Assembly: GCA_024638765.1 (NCBI GenBank)
Contig: JAHEJT010000018.1
Span: 1-54,649 of the forward strand
Length of the DNA: 54,649 nucleotides
Direction of reading: 5' to 3'
Source: Verrucomicrobiales bacterium
GTDB taxonomy: Bacteria > Verrucomicrobiota > Verrucomicrobiia > Verrucomicrobiales > DEV007
The position numbers were made by a program, and so were the translations under genes. The number at the start of each line of letters is the position of its first letter. The stretch's first letter is position 1. Shown in pieces: positions 16,395-25,439 of this stretch. The notes under the pieces were generated by a model. The model was not told the DNA's origin and searched no databases. It saw only the letters and a list, made by a program, of their open reading frames with translations.

Positions 16395-17957
16395 TCACCG
16401 GTTCACCCGGCCATCGGCCGCTCCCTCGCCCTCGAAAAACCCCTCCACTGCCCGGACCAGTCCCGGGATATCGTGCTGCGCAGCCTCGATGTCCACGTAA
16501 AGACCATTTGACTGCAGCGTCTTCGAGGTGATCGGACCGATACTGGCGATCTTCAAATTCTCCGGCAGCGGCAAGCCGAGCTTCAAAAAAGATTCCACCG
16601 TGGAGGAACTCGTAAAGGTGATCACATCCCCGCCCTCCTCCTGAAAGCGCGCGATCCCCCCGCTGATATCCTCGGTCTCCGCCACCGTGCGATACGCAAT
16701 GGCCTCGTCGAGAATCACCATCTTCTTATGCAGCGCTTTCGAAATCACCTTTCTCGCCGATTCCGCCCGCACCCAGAGCATCTTCAAATTATCCAGGGTC
16801 CCGACTTCTTCATCAAAAGCCTCGATCAAGCCTTCTGCCACGAAGGTCTTCGGCATCAAGTCGACCGCCATCCGGTATTCCCGGATTTTCTGGGCCGTGC
16901 CCGGCCCCATCGCTGCGATGCGCACGCCGCCGATCTCGCGCGCATCGCTGTAGAGCTTGTAAAAAATCTCGAAGAAGGCTTCCACCCCGTTGGGACTCGT
17001 AAAAATTAACCAGTCGTAGGTATGCGCATCCTGGACCAGCTCCGCGAATTCCTTGAGGTTTTCCGGCGGCTCGATGCGGATGGTAGGCAACTCGAAAACA
17101 TCCGCCCCCAGCCGGCGCAGTTGCTCACTTAAAATACCCGCCTGCTTGCGGGTGCGCGTCACCACCACGCGCTTACCGAAAAGAGGCTTCTCCTCAAACC
17201 AGTTTAATTCCTTTCGCAAGCGCACCACCTCGCCGAAGACGGCCACCGCCGGGGCCTTGAATTTCTTGTCCTTTACCCGCGCCGCAATATTCTTCAGTTC
17301 CCCTTCCAGCGTCTCTTGCCGCCCCGTCGTCGCCCAGCGGATCAGCGCCACCGGCTTGGCGGGATCCGCGCCGTGATCCATGAAAGCCTTGGTTATTTCT
17401 TCGATACGCCCGACTCCCATCAACATCACCACCGTGCCGTCGGTCTCGGCAAGCTTGGCATAATCGATCGAGATCTCTTCCTTGGTCGGGTCTTCATGGC
17501 CGGTAACGATCGTCAGCTGCGAATTGAACTTGCGGTGCGTCACCGGAATCCCGGCATAAGCCGGGCCGGCAATCGCGGAACTGATCCCTGGCACCACTTC
17601 GAAGGGCACTCCGGCCTCTTTCAATTCCTGGGCCTCTTCGCCGCCTCGTCCGAAGATCATGGGATCGCCGCCCTTGAGCCGGACCACTGATTTCCCCTCC
17701 AGCGCTTTCTCAACGAGCAAGGCATTGATCCCCGCCTGGGGCACGCTGTGTGCCTTGGCTTTCTTCCCCACGTAAAGCAACTCCGCCCCGGGAGACGCCC
17801 AAGCCAGGAATCGCGGGTTCACCAGGTAATCGTAAATGATGACGTCCGCCAGTTCGATGCACTCCTTGGCGCGCAAGGTCATCAGGCCCGGATCACCGGG
17901 ACCGGCGCCCACCAGGTAACACGTCCCGGGTTGGGATGATTCCGGATCTTTGCTCAT
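16395..17957 (-). CDS. Fused uroporphyrinogen-III C-methyltransferase / uroporphyrinogen-III synthase
   Basis: 520 aa. The N-terminal half (about 13-255) is CobA/SUMT: the SAM/substrate loop YLVGAGPGDPGLMTLRA, VVRLKGGDPMIFGRGGEE and PAYAGIPVTHR. The C-terminal half (about 265-505) is HemD (uroporphyrinogen-III synthase): KRVVVTRTRKQAG, DWLIFTSPNGVEAFFE and VITFTSSSTVESF. One protein thus closes the tetrapyrrole ring and starts the siroheme/B12 branch. Its ATG overlaps the hemC stop (ATGA), so the two products are made together. Last gene of the ccsA-hemA-hemC-cobA/hemD unit. CysG-type oxidase/chelatase parts are absent. Confidence 0.93.
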   Translation of the reverse strand: MSKDPESSQPGTCYLVGAGPGDPGLMTLRAKECIELADVIIYDYLVNPRFLAWASPGAELLYVGKKAKAHSVPQAGINALLVEKALEGKSVVRLKGGDPMIFGRGGEEAQELKEAGVPFEVVPGISSAIAGPAYAGIPVTHRKFNSQLTIVTGHEDPTKEEISIDYAKLAETDGTVVMLMGVGRIEEITKAFMDHGADPAKPVALIRWATTGRQETLEGELKNIAARVKDKKFKAPAVAVFGEVVRLRKELNWFEEKPLFGKRVVVTRTRKQAGILSEQLRRLGADVFELPTIRIEPPENLKEFAELVQDAHTYDWLIFTSPNGVEAFFEIFYKLYSDAREIGGVRIAAMGPGTAQKIREYRMAVDLMPKTFVAEGLIEAFDEEVGTLDNLKMLWVRAESARKVISKALHKKMVILDEAIAYRTVAETEDISGGIARFQEEGGDVITFTSSSTVESFLKLGLPLPENLKIASIGPITSKTLQSNGLYVDIEAAQHDIPGLVRAVEGFFEGEGAADGRVNR

Positions 17958-18952
17958 TCGGTTTCCTTCAAATTCTGCATCAATTCGCGGGCCGTCTCTT
18001 CGGGCCGCCCTGCCTCGCCCTCCGCCCCGCTTTGACGGGGCGGCGCCTGCGGATCGGTCTCGTCGAACACGACCGCCTCCATGGAGAGACGGTCACCTGC
18101 CTCGCTGAGCCAACTATGCACACCCACCGGAGTCTGACAACCCGCTTGAAGCAGGCGCAGAAACTCCCGCTCCGCCCTGGCCTGGCGGAAAGTCGGCGAG
18201 TGGTTGATGTCATCGATGGCTCGGGCGGTCTCCGTATCGCCGGCTCGAATTTCCATGGCAACGACGCCTTGGCAGGCCGCGGGCAGAAAAAGCGAAGGGT
18301 CCAGGATTTCGAAGTGAAACTTTTCTCCCTGGAAGTCGAAAATTCCGGTTCCATCCAGCCGGCAACCAAGGCGTTCAAGACCGGCGCGCGCCAGCACAAT
18401 GGCATCCAACTCCGGCTCCTTGACCAGCTTGCGCAATCGCGTGGGGACGTTGCCCCGTATCTCCGCCACCGCTGTCCCCGGCCGAAGCTGCGCCAGCAAC
18501 CGCTGGCGCCGGACGCTTCCCGTCCCCACTTTAACGCCGGGGCCGAGCGTCTCCAGCCGGAGAGCGTCACAGGAGATCAGCACGTCCTCCACCGCCGCGC
18601 GCGGCAGGACACCCGCGATTTCAAAACCCGCTTCAAGGACGCTGGGCACGTCTTTCAAACTGTGCACTGCGGCGTCAATCCTTCCCTCCGTGAGCGCCAC
18701 TTCAAGTTCCTTGGTGAAAATACCCTTATCCAGCAGCGGCGGACCACCCTCCACCGGCTTACTGAAGTCCCGCAGCGGCAGGTCCTGGCGCTGGTCCCCG
18801 GTGGTCTTGATGATTTTCCGCGCCACGCGGCCCACCGAAGACGCCGCGCCTTCCAAAGCCGCCTGCACCATGGAAGCCTGGGCCAGCGCCAGATCGCTTC
18901 CCCGGGTCCCCAGGATCAAGGCCCCCGGCCGTTGGTCTCCGGTATCAGTCAT
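17954..18952 (-). CDS. hemC: Hydroxymethylbilane synthase (porphobilinogen deaminase)
   Basis: 332 aa from the ATG at 18952; the longer frame runs into hemA coding sequence. It joins four porphobilinogens into hydroxymethylbilane in the cytoplasm. Visible hallmarks: LILGTRGSDLALAQ at the start, HSLKDVPSVLE, VGTGSVRRQRLLAQLRP, RGNVPTRLRKL, and the cofactor Cys in LLQAGCQTPVGVH (dipyrromethane attachment). The length is slightly above the family norm because of a Glu/Gly-rich C-terminal stretch. Its start lies 8 nt inside hemA and its stop overlaps cobA-hemD by ATGA, indicating translational coupling. Confidence 0.95.
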   Translation of the reverse strand: MTDTGDQRPGALILGTRGSDLALAQASMVQAALEGAASSVGRVARKIIKTTGDQRQDLPLRDFSKPVEGGPPLLDKGIFTKELEVALTEGRIDAAVHSLKDVPSVLEAGFEIAGVLPRAAVEDVLISCDALRLETLGPGVKVGTGSVRRQRLLAQLRPGTAVAEIRGNVPTRLRKLVKEPELDAIVLARAGLERLGCRLDGTGIFDFQGEKFHFEILDPSLFLPAACQGVVAMEIRAGDTETARAIDDINHSPTFRQARAEREFLRLLQAGCQTPVGVHSWLSEAGDRLSMEAVVFDETDPQAPPRQSGAEGEAGRPEETARELMQNLKETE

Positions 18953-20033
18953 GGGCGGGCGAAAGGTCGCGCAAATCCTTTTCCTCCTCCCCGGGATCGT
19001 CTTTCTGTGAATCCCCGGTCCCCGTCCCCGCAGCAAAATCCCAGTCCTCCAGTTGCTCCTCGATCAAGCCCTCGCACAAGTGAATCTGTTTCTCTCGCTT
19101 GCGGCGGCCCTCCGCGGCAATGGTCTCCAGGGCATCGATATCATAAAGATACACGCTGTCGATGTCGTTGATATCCGGATCCACGTCGCGCGGCACCGCG
19201 ATATCAATTACGAACAAGGGCCGCCCCCGTCGCAGGCGCATGGCTTCCTCGATCTTGTCGACATGAATAAAAGTATGCGGCGCGGCTGTGGAGGTGATCA
19301 TGATGTCCACCTCGGGGATCGCCTGCACCCAGTCGTCAAAGCGAATCGCCACTCCATCCATTTCCCTGGCCAGCTCCACGGCCCGGTCATGGGAACGGTT
19401 CGACACGAAAATACTGCTGGCGCCCCGTGAAAGCAGGCTCTTGGCGGTCCGGCGGCTCATCTCTCCCGCGCCGATGATCATGACCTGGCAATGGCGGAGG
19501 TCTCCGAAAATTTTCTCGGCCAAGTCCACCGCCACGGATCCCACCGACGTCGATCCCTTGGTGATATGGGTGCCTGAGCGCACCGTTTTTCCCACCCGAA
19601 AGGACCACTGAAAGAGTTTATTCAGATTGCGGGCGGTGGTGCGCTCGGAATGCGCCGCGTGATACGCTTTTTTTACCTGGCCGAAAACCTCGGTCTCCCC
19701 GAGCACCATGGAGTCAAGCCCGCTGGCGACGCGAAAAAGATGGCGCGCCACCTCAAGCTCTTCATGCAGATAAAACAACTCCCGTTCCCGGGAGCTCAAC
19801 TGAAAGTGACTCTGCAGATAATCGCGAAGAAGACGCACGCCGTCTTTTCGGTTTTCAGTCACCGCATATATCTCCATGCGATTGCAGGTGGACAGGATTA
19901 CGGCTTCGTGCACGCCCGGAAGCGCGCGGACTTCCTGGAGCGCCGCGGAAAGCTTCTTCTCCGGAATCACAAAACGCTCCCGGATTTCCACCGGGGCGCT
20001 CTTGTGATTCAAGCCAAGACAGAAAATGCTCAT
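18945..20033 (-). CDS. hemA: Glutamyl-tRNA reductase, short form
   Basis: 362 aa. It reduces glutamyl-tRNA to glutamate-1-semialdehyde, the first step of C5-pathway haem synthesis. The start FCLGLNHKSAPVEIRE, the catalytic Cys in ILSTCNRMEIYAV, GLDSMVLGETEVFGQVKKAY and the NADPH loop MIIGAGEMSRRTAKSL are all intact. It ends soon after the connecting helix, in an acidic tail (DDPGEEEKDLRD), so most of the usual C-terminal dimerisation domain is missing; standard enzymes have about 415-430 residues. The tail overlaps hemC by 8 nt, so this is not an obvious frameshift. Preceded by the CcsA/HemX-like gene. Confidence 0.92.
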   Translation of the reverse strand: MSIFCLGLNHKSAPVEIRERFVIPEKKLSAALQEVRALPGVHEAVILSTCNRMEIYAVTENRKDGVRLLRDYLQSHFQLSSRERELFYLHEELEVARHLFRVASGLDSMVLGETEVFGQVKKAYHAAHSERTTARNLNKLFQWSFRVGKTVRSGTHITKGSTSVGSVAVDLAEKIFGDLRHCQVMIIGAGEMSRRTAKSLLSRGASSIFVSNRSHDRAVELAREMDGVAIRFDDWVQAIPEVDIMITSTAAPHTFIHVDKIEEAMRLRRGRPLFVIDIAVPRDVDPDINDIDSVYLYDIDALETIAAEGRRKREKQIHLCEGLIEEQLEDWDFAAGTGTGDSQKDDPGEEEKDLRDLSPAHD

Positions 20034-20054
20034 GATGAGAATTGAGGGAACCGC

Positions 20055-20825
20055 TCAGTGGCGGGAGAGGACCCAAAGCGTGACCAGGGGGAGAAAAAAC
20101 GCCCAGATCGCGTTAACCGCCATTCTTCTGGATCCCAGGCCGCGCCATACCTGGAAGAGGACGATGAGGCCGTAAATAGCCCACACCGCGAGAGTCATGA
20201 CCAGGTGTCCTGCGCTCGGCGACTCCTTCATCGCGAAAGCGGACGCGATCCCCGCCGAGAGAAGGAGAAACCCGATGGCCAGCAAGCGGAAGATGGATTT
20301 TCCCAGCAGATTGATCGGGGGCAGATTATAGAAGAGTGTTTTGAGGTGGTGCTTTTTCAGTTGCCGATCCTGGACCAGGTACATCACGCCCGCGACAAAT
20401 GCCAGGGCGAAGGCTCCGTAAGCCACCAGGGATACCGAAGCGTGCATTTCAAGCCATGGATCAATAGGTCCCGTCGCGCCACCTCCCTCGATCGGAAGTA
20501 ACAGGGCCACGCTCTGAAATACAAAAACCAGCGGTGCCGTGAACATTCCCAGCAAGGAAACCCGGAAGGGGGGTCCCAACAGGAAATAGAGCAGCATCAT
20601 CGACCAACTCAAAAAGATAAAAATGTCGACGACATCCGTAATCGGACAACGCCCGCGAAACTGCCCGAGATGATAGAGGAAAACACTTTGCAGCACGAAC
20701 CCCACCCCCATCACGGCGAGGTTCACCCAGGAGGACCGGTGTCTCTTTGCCCCCAGCGCGTAAACCGCGTAACAGAATCCCCCGAAGAAACACAGGGTCG
20801 AAAGAAATAACAGTGTGCGGTCCAT
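20055..20825 (-). CDS. CcsA/HemX-like cytochrome c assembly membrane protein
   Basis: 256 aa with about eight membrane helices. It belongs to the CcsA/HemX family, which handles haem or supports glutamyl-tRNA reductase, and lies just upstream of hemA as HemX does in other bacteria. Family signs are EMHASVSLVAYGAFALAFVA and the helix-loop VMYLVQDRQLKKHHLKTL. The strong Trp-rich WWD haem-handling motif of true CcsA (WGxYWxWDPKE-like) is not seen. HemX-like regulation of HemA is therefore as likely as cytochrome assembly. First gene of the tetrapyrrole unit and divergent from apt. Confidence 0.75.
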   Translation of the reverse strand: MDRTLLFLSTLCFFGGFCYAVYALGAKRHRSSWVNLAVMGVGFVLQSVFLYHLGQFRGRCPITDVVDIFIFLSWSMMLLYFLLGPPFRVSLLGMFTAPLVFVFQSVALLLPIEGGGATGPIDPWLEMHASVSLVAYGAFALAFVAGVMYLVQDRQLKKHHLKTLFYNLPPINLLGKSIFRLLAIGFLLLSAGIASAFAMKESPSAGHLVMTLAVWAIYGLIVLFQVWRGLGSRRMAVNAIWAFFLPLVTLWVLSRH

Positions 20826-21035
20826 CGTATCTAAAAATTTGAACGGATATCGGGCTTTCCAGACTGCCGGCCGGAGTTTGAATTCCCTGCCGGCGCGACC
20901 GCCCGGTCACCGTCATCGACGGAAAGTAAGAGAAGCAGGGTGCGAATGCAAACACCGCCAGGCCGTGATCGCCCCGGCGGCAGAGGGCCGGAGGCGCCTT
21001 TTTCCATGGCGCACGGCCCGTGGCCGGGTTCGGAA

Positions 21036-21064
21036 TTGACCTGTGCGGCCGGGCCCCCTAGGAT
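21036..21064 (+). promoter_or_regulatory. Promoter of apt, giving a very short leader
   Basis: TTGACC (21036-21041) and TAGGAT (21059-21064) are 17 nt apart. A start near 21071 would leave only about 5 nt before the apt ATG at 21076, so the message would be leaderless or nearly so. No Shine-Dalgarno site is visible there. Confidence 0.45.
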
Positions 21065-21075
21065 TTGCTGCAAAT

Positions 21076-21603
21076 ATGTCCGATCAAGAGCGGCTTCGCA
21101 GCGCAGTCCGCGATGTCCCCGACTTTCCCAAACCGGGGATCATTTTCAAGGACATCACTCCCATCCTGGCTGACCGAGCCCTCTTCAGTCTGGCGTTGGA
21201 TCAACTCGTCGAAAGCGTCGATTCCGCACAGGTTGACAAGATCGTGGGCATTGACGCCCGCGGTTTCATCTTTGGCGCCGCCGTTGCGGATCGGCTTAAT
21301 GCCGGCTTTATCCCGATGCGCAAAAAAGGCAAGCTCCCGCATCAGACCGAGAGCTGCGCTTACAGCCTCGAATACGGAGATGCTACCATCGAAGTCCACC
21401 GTGACGCATTCGCCCCGGGCGAAAAACTTTTTCTTGTCGATGATTTACTGGCCACCGGAGGCACCGCGGGAGCGGCCGTGGAGTTGATTGAAAAACTGGG
21501 AGGAAACCTCATTGCGGTAAGCTTTCTCATTGAACTGACCTTTCTCAAGGGACGCGAGAAACTCGATCCCGCAGTGCCGATACATGCCATCATCCAATAC
21601 TGA
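21076..21603 (+). CDS. apt: Adenine phosphoribosyltransferase
   Basis: 175 aa from the ATG at 21076; an earlier in-frame ATG at 21043 lies within the likely promoter. It salvages adenine to AMP using PRPP in the cytoplasm. Family marks: VPDFPKPGIIFKDITPIL, GIDARGFIFGAAVA, RKKGKLPHQ, and the PRPP loop LFLVDDLLATGGTAGAAVE. Length is standard. The start of the glycogen debranching gene overlaps its last 20 nt in another frame. Confidence 0.95.
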   Translation: MSDQERLRSAVRDVPDFPKPGIIFKDITPILADRALFSLALDQLVESVDSAQVDKIVGIDARGFIFGAAVADRLNAGFIPMRKKGKLPHQTESCAYSLEYGDATIEVHRDAFAPGEKLFLVDDLLATGGTAGAAVELIEKLGGNLIAVSFLIELTFLKGREKLDPAVPIHAIIQY

Positions 21604-23545
21604 AGTCGCCGGTCGGGACTTTTCCGGAATCATGGAGCCCAACGGCTCAGGGACGCCACGCAGCGCGACACCCGTCGATCTTGAGTCTCTCTGGCTGGAA
21701 ACCGATGGCCTCGGGGGATATGCCTGCGGCAGCGTGTCAGGGGTCTGCGGCCACCGCTCCCAGTCCCTCTTCACGGCCGCGAAAAACCCGCCCCTGGAGC
21801 GCTACCTCCTGCTTAATGGGCTCGAAGTCCGGCTCACCACGGAGGACGGCGAGGAATACCCGCTCACCAGCCACCGCTTTGGTTCCAGCGGAAAAATCAA
21901 CCCGGACGGGCGCGATCACATCCGCGCTTTTCGCAGCCGGCCCTGGCCGCAATGGCAATACCAGACCGGGAACGGATTGAGCATCGAACACGAGTTTTTC
22001 ATGCGCCACGGCTCCCCCCTCGCGGTCGCATCATGGAAACTCCACACGCCGCGGGCCGGCGTCCGGCTCCACGTCCGCCCGCTCCTTTCCGGACGGCGTA
22101 TCGATCAACTGCAGAAATCCACTTCCCATTACCGCTTCCAACCCGAAATCCGGCAGCGGCTCTTCGTGTGGGAGCCTTACGACGACGTCCCCGCCCTCGC
22201 GATGCTCTGCGACGGTGAATTCGCGTACGCACCGGATTGGCGCATCGCCTTTACTTATCAGCAGGATATGACACCCAACGGCCCCGCCCGCGAGGATCTA
22301 GCGATTCCCGGCGAGTTCGTCTGGGATTTATCCCGGGGCCGTGCGCACCTCGCCATCGGCGTTGATGGGAGCTTTCAGGCAAATAATCTCCCCATCAGCG
22401 ATCCTCGGACAACGGTGCAAACTTTACGCAAAGCCGAAACCACCCGGCGCAGACTCTTCCGCAATCCCCTGGAACTCGCCGCCGACAGTTACCTGGTGAC
22501 GCGGAAAAGGGACGACAGCCTCCACGTCATGGCCAGTTACCCACTGGGGAGCCAGCGCCTCACCGACGCCCTGATTGGCTTGCGCGGGATCTGCCTCAGT
22601 CCCGGCCGTCTCGGAGTGGCGGAACAAGTCTTGATGGGGTTGCAGAACGATTTCTGCGGAGGACTGCTCCCCTCGGTCTTCAGCGAGTTTGCCTCCGGTG
22701 AAATCGGGAATTACGACTCCCCCGATGCCAGCCTCTGGTATGTGGTCGGGGCATACGATTTCATTCGCGCCTGCCGCAGACAGGAACGCGAGATTCCGCC
22801 TGCCGTCGCAGAATCACTGGACTCCAATATCTCAGGTATCATCGAGGAACTGGAGCGGGGCAACACTTACGGAATGGTCGTCGATGACGAAGGCCTGCTC
22901 CGCCGTTACCCCGCCTTCACCTCGCGCGACGCCGCCTCGCCGCGACTTTTCAACGTCGCCACCCAGGCGCTTTGGTTGAACGCACTCTGGATCGCCGGCC
23001 GCAGTGACCCGGCGCGCCGCGCTCAATTCGAGGATGCCACCGATTCCTTCATTAATCGTTTCTGGTTTGAGGAAGGTGGTTACCTCTATGACGAGTTCCC
23101 CGCTGACCAGGAAACGAGCGGGACGACGATCCGGGCACGACAGATCCTGGCCGTGGGCGGCTTGCCCCGGGGACTCCTCGACGAAGCCCGGGCGAGTTTG
23201 CTGGTGGAACTGGTAGAGGACGTGCTCTGGACCCCCCGGGGATTGCGTATGTATCGGCCGGAGGAAGGCGCGCCGGTCCCGCTTTCCTCATGGCTCACGG
23301 GCCCCTTCGTGGAAGCGTGGTTTCGCGTCCATCGGCACGAGACAACCGTCTTCGACGAGATCAAAGAGCGTTTCATTGTCCCTTGGGAGGGTCTTCTCAA
23401 AGAAGGCGGCCTCAACCACCTCGGCGAAATCAGCAACGACCCCGAAATTCCTGAGATCCCATTTCACGCGCCGGCCACTGCGGAACTCCTTCGCATACTT
23501 CACCTGCCGGACCGGGCCGGTGTTTCAGCGCCCGGTGGTTCCTGA
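21584..23545 (+). CDS. Glycogen debranching enzyme, archaeal/bacterial GDE type
   Basis: 653 aa from 21584; an ATG at 21632 (MEPNGSGTP) is a serious alternative that would avoid the overlap with apt. The N-terminal domain (GDE_N) carries the ETDGLGGYACGSVSG signature, and the C-terminal domain is an (alpha/alpha)6 toroid amylo-1,6-glucosidase with NYDSPDASLWYVVGAYD and NTYGMVVDDEGLL. It hydrolyses alpha-1,6 branches of glycogen in the cytoplasm. Together with pgi and UDP-glucose pyrophosphorylase this points to active glycogen turnover, though no glycogen synthase or phosphorylase is in the window. It ends 155 nt from the convergent small ORF/fabF unit. Confidence 0.88.
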   Translation: MPSSNTEVAGRDFSGIMEPNGSGTPRSATPVDLESLWLETDGLGGYACGSVSGVCGHRSQSLFTAAKNPPLERYLLLNGLEVRLTTEDGEEYPLTSHRFGSSGKINPDGRDHIRAFRSRPWPQWQYQTGNGLSIEHEFFMRHGSPLAVASWKLHTPRAGVRLHVRPLLSGRRIDQLQKSTSHYRFQPEIRQRLFVWEPYDDVPALAMLCDGEFAYAPDWRIAFTYQQDMTPNGPAREDLAIPGEFVWDLSRGRAHLAIGVDGSFQANNLPISDPRTTVQTLRKAETTRRRLFRNPLELAADSYLVTRKRDDSLHVMASYPLGSQRLTDALIGLRGICLSPGRLGVAEQVLMGLQNDFCGGLLPSVFSEFASGEIGNYDSPDASLWYVVGAYDFIRACRRQEREIPPAVAESLDSNISGIIEELERGNTYGMVVDDEGLLRRYPAFTSRDAASPRLFNVATQALWLNALWIAGRSDPARRAQFEDATDSFINRFWFEEGGYLYDEFPADQETSGTTIRARQILAVGGLPRGLLDEARASLLVELVEDVLWTPRGLRMYRPEEGAPVPLSSWLTGPFVEAWFRVHRHETTVFDEIKERFIVPWEGLLKEGGLNHLGEISNDPEIPEIPFHAPATAELLRILHLPDRAGVSAPGGS

Positions 23546-23700
23546 TGCCCCCGGGCCTCGCGCGCGACCTCCAGGGGGATGCCCGGCCCCGGAGCACCGG
23601 TCCGCAAACAAGGCGCGGAGGGACAGCGGTCCCGGGAGACCGCATCCAGGGTCGCCAGCACGCCGCCCACGAGCATCAAGATCACGGTGGTAAATTTCAT
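23500..23700 (-). CDS. Possible small secreted peptide downstream of fabF
   Basis: 66 aa from the ATG at 23700. The first 20 residues look like a signal peptide (MKFTTVILMLVGGVLATLDA), then comes a Pro/Gly/Ala/Arg-rich tail with two Cys. It starts 13 nt after the fabF stop and its end overlaps the debranching gene by 46 nt, tail to tail. No family is recognised. It could equally be a chance frame; codon use is only moderately gene-like. Confidence 0.3.
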   Translation of the reverse strand: MKFTTVILMLVGGVLATLDAVSRDRCPSAPCLRTGAPGPGIPLEVAREARGHQEPPGAETPARSGR

Positions 23701-23712
23701 CAAAAGGCAAAC

Positions 23713-24960
23713 TTACCCTTCGAAGCGGGTGACCACAAGCGAAGCGTTGTGACCCCCAAACCCGAAGGAATTGCTCATGGCCGTCTTCACCCCGGCTTCG
23801 CGCGCAGTGTGCGCCACGTAATCCAGATCACACTCCGGATCGGGATTGTCCAGATTAATGGTGGGCGGCACCTTGCCGTCGCGTAACGCGAGGACACAAG
23901 CGGCGAGCTCCACGCCTCCCGCCGCCCCCAGAAGGTGTCCCGTCATCGATTTGGTGGAGCTGACGAGGAGGCCGTTGCGGGCGTGCTCTCCAAAAGTGCG
24001 CTTGATGGCCTTGGTTTCGCAGACATCACCCAGTCCCGTCGAAGTCCCATGGGCATTGACATAGTCGATTTCCGCAGGATTGGCTTCGGCGTGTCGGAGC
24101 GCCATTTCCATGCAGCGGCTGGCTCCCAGACCCTCGGGATGCGGTGAAGTCAAGTGATACGCGTCCGCCGAGACGCCGTATCCCGTCAGCTCACAGTAGA
24201 TGCGGGCGCCCCGCTTGCGGGCGTGCTCGAGTTCCTCGATCACCACCGCGCCGGCCCCTTCTCCGATCACGAATCCGTCCCGGTCGCGGTCGAAGGGACG
24301 GGACGCTTTCTCGGGTGCGTCATTGCGCATGCTCAAAGCCTTCATATTGCCAAATCCGGATAAACCCAACGGCAAAATCGAGGCTTCCGCCCCGCCGGCA
24401 AGAAAGACGTCCGCATCGCCAAATTTAATCATCCGCCAGGCCTCACCGATATTGTGATTCGCCGTGGCGCACGCCGTCACGATACTCATGTTAGGCCCCA
24501 GCAAACCGAATTCCATCGCAATCATCCCACTGGCAATGTTCGCGATCATCATGGGAATAACGAAAGGCGAGACCCGGCCCGGCCCGCGATCGATCAACAC
24601 GCTGTGCTGATTCTCCAGAGTTTGCAGACCGCCGATTCCGCTGCCAAACATCACGCCAAAGACTGTCGGATCGAGCTTGTCCACCTCGACTCCGGAATCC
24701 TCAAAAGCCATCTTGCCCGCCGCCATGGCGAGCTGCGTATACCGATCCGATCGACGAACGTCTTTGGGATTCTTAAAATGCTCCTTCGGATTAAAATCCG
24801 TGACTTCGCCGCCAATCTTGCAATCGTAATCGCTCGTATCGAAACTTTCGATCAGCCGGATGCCGCTCTTGCCGGACAATAGATTGGACCAAAAACTCCC
24901 CACCGTGTTCCCCAGGGGAGAAATCACGCCCATACCGGTGACAACTACTCTTCGATCCAT
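23713..24960 (-). CDS. fabF: Beta-ketoacyl-ACP synthase II
   Basis: 415 aa. It condenses malonyl-ACP with acyl-ACP in fatty-acid elongation. The start RRVVVTGMGVISPLGN and the catalytic Cys-His-His triad are clear: TACATANHNIG, YVNAHGTSTGLGD and KSMTGHLLGAAGGVE; SNSFGFGGHNASL closes the C-terminus. Length is standard for FabF. No acpP, fabG or fabD is adjacent, so it is separated from the usual fatty-acid cluster. It lies downstream of the ExbBD operon with a 104-nt gap. Confidence 0.95.
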   Translation of the reverse strand: MDRRVVVTGMGVISPLGNTVGSFWSNLLSGKSGIRLIESFDTSDYDCKIGGEVTDFNPKEHFKNPKDVRRSDRYTQLAMAAGKMAFEDSGVEVDKLDPTVFGVMFGSGIGGLQTLENQHSVLIDRGPGRVSPFVIPMMIANIASGMIAMEFGLLGPNMSIVTACATANHNIGEAWRMIKFGDADVFLAGGAEASILPLGLSGFGNMKALSMRNDAPEKASRPFDRDRDGFVIGEGAGAVVIEELEHARKRGARIYCELTGYGVSADAYHLTSPHPEGLGASRCMEMALRHAEANPAEIDYVNAHGTSTGLGDVCETKAIKRTFGEHARNGLLVSSTKSMTGHLLGAAGGVELAACVLALRDGKVPPTINLDNPDPECDLDYVAHTAREAGVKTAMSNSFGFGGHNASLVVTRFEG

Positions 24961-25064
24961 GCTCTGGTGTTCTGCGCCTTCAATGGCGGCGCCACGGGAA
25001 TATCAGTTCTGCGGGCCTATTCTCAAGGAACCAATTGAAAATTCTTTCCCCGCGAGGCCCGGGC

Positions 25065-25304
25065 CTAGATGTCCTGAATTTTCATCCTCTCGTTCACGCT
25101 TTGACAGTTGGGACACTGGGGGAGGGGGTTGTCCGAGGTATCTTCGTAAATAACGCCGCAAATTGAACAATGAATCTTGTGCTTCCTTGCGGTGCGGGCC
25201 CGCCTCTTTCTCAGGTAATCCATCCCGATCCAGATCCCGAAGAGAACCGTCAGAATCAGGATCAGGTAAGCGAGGATGATCTGGGTCAGCGAGACGCGAA
25301 TCAT
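25065..25304 (-). CDS. Small membrane protein with zinc ribbon
   Basis: 79 aa. One N-terminal membrane helix (about 7-27) is followed by a basic stretch (RKRRARTARKHK), then four cysteines in two pairs, C46-x2-C49 (HCSICG) and C64-x2-C67 (CPNC), which form a probable zinc ribbon on the cytoplasmic side (positive-inside rule). Function unknown. It is the last gene of the exbB-exbD-tonB-like set. Zinc ribbons tethered to envelope motors are known in Myxococcus GltJ, but no homology is claimed. Confidence 0.7.
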   Translation of the reverse strand: MIRVSLTQIILAYLILILTVLFGIWIGMDYLRKRRARTARKHKIHCSICGVIYEDTSDNPLPQCPNCQSVNERMKIQDI

Positions 25305-25439
25305 GAGTCTGTTGTCACCCTCCCGGCCAAAAATTCAGCGCTTCCTCCAAATCCGTGCTCCCGAGAAGTTTTGAAGACGCCCTAGATAGCAGGCTGAGAG
25401 CCACCAGGCCATCTCCAATTTTTCCGGTTCCCATCCGCG

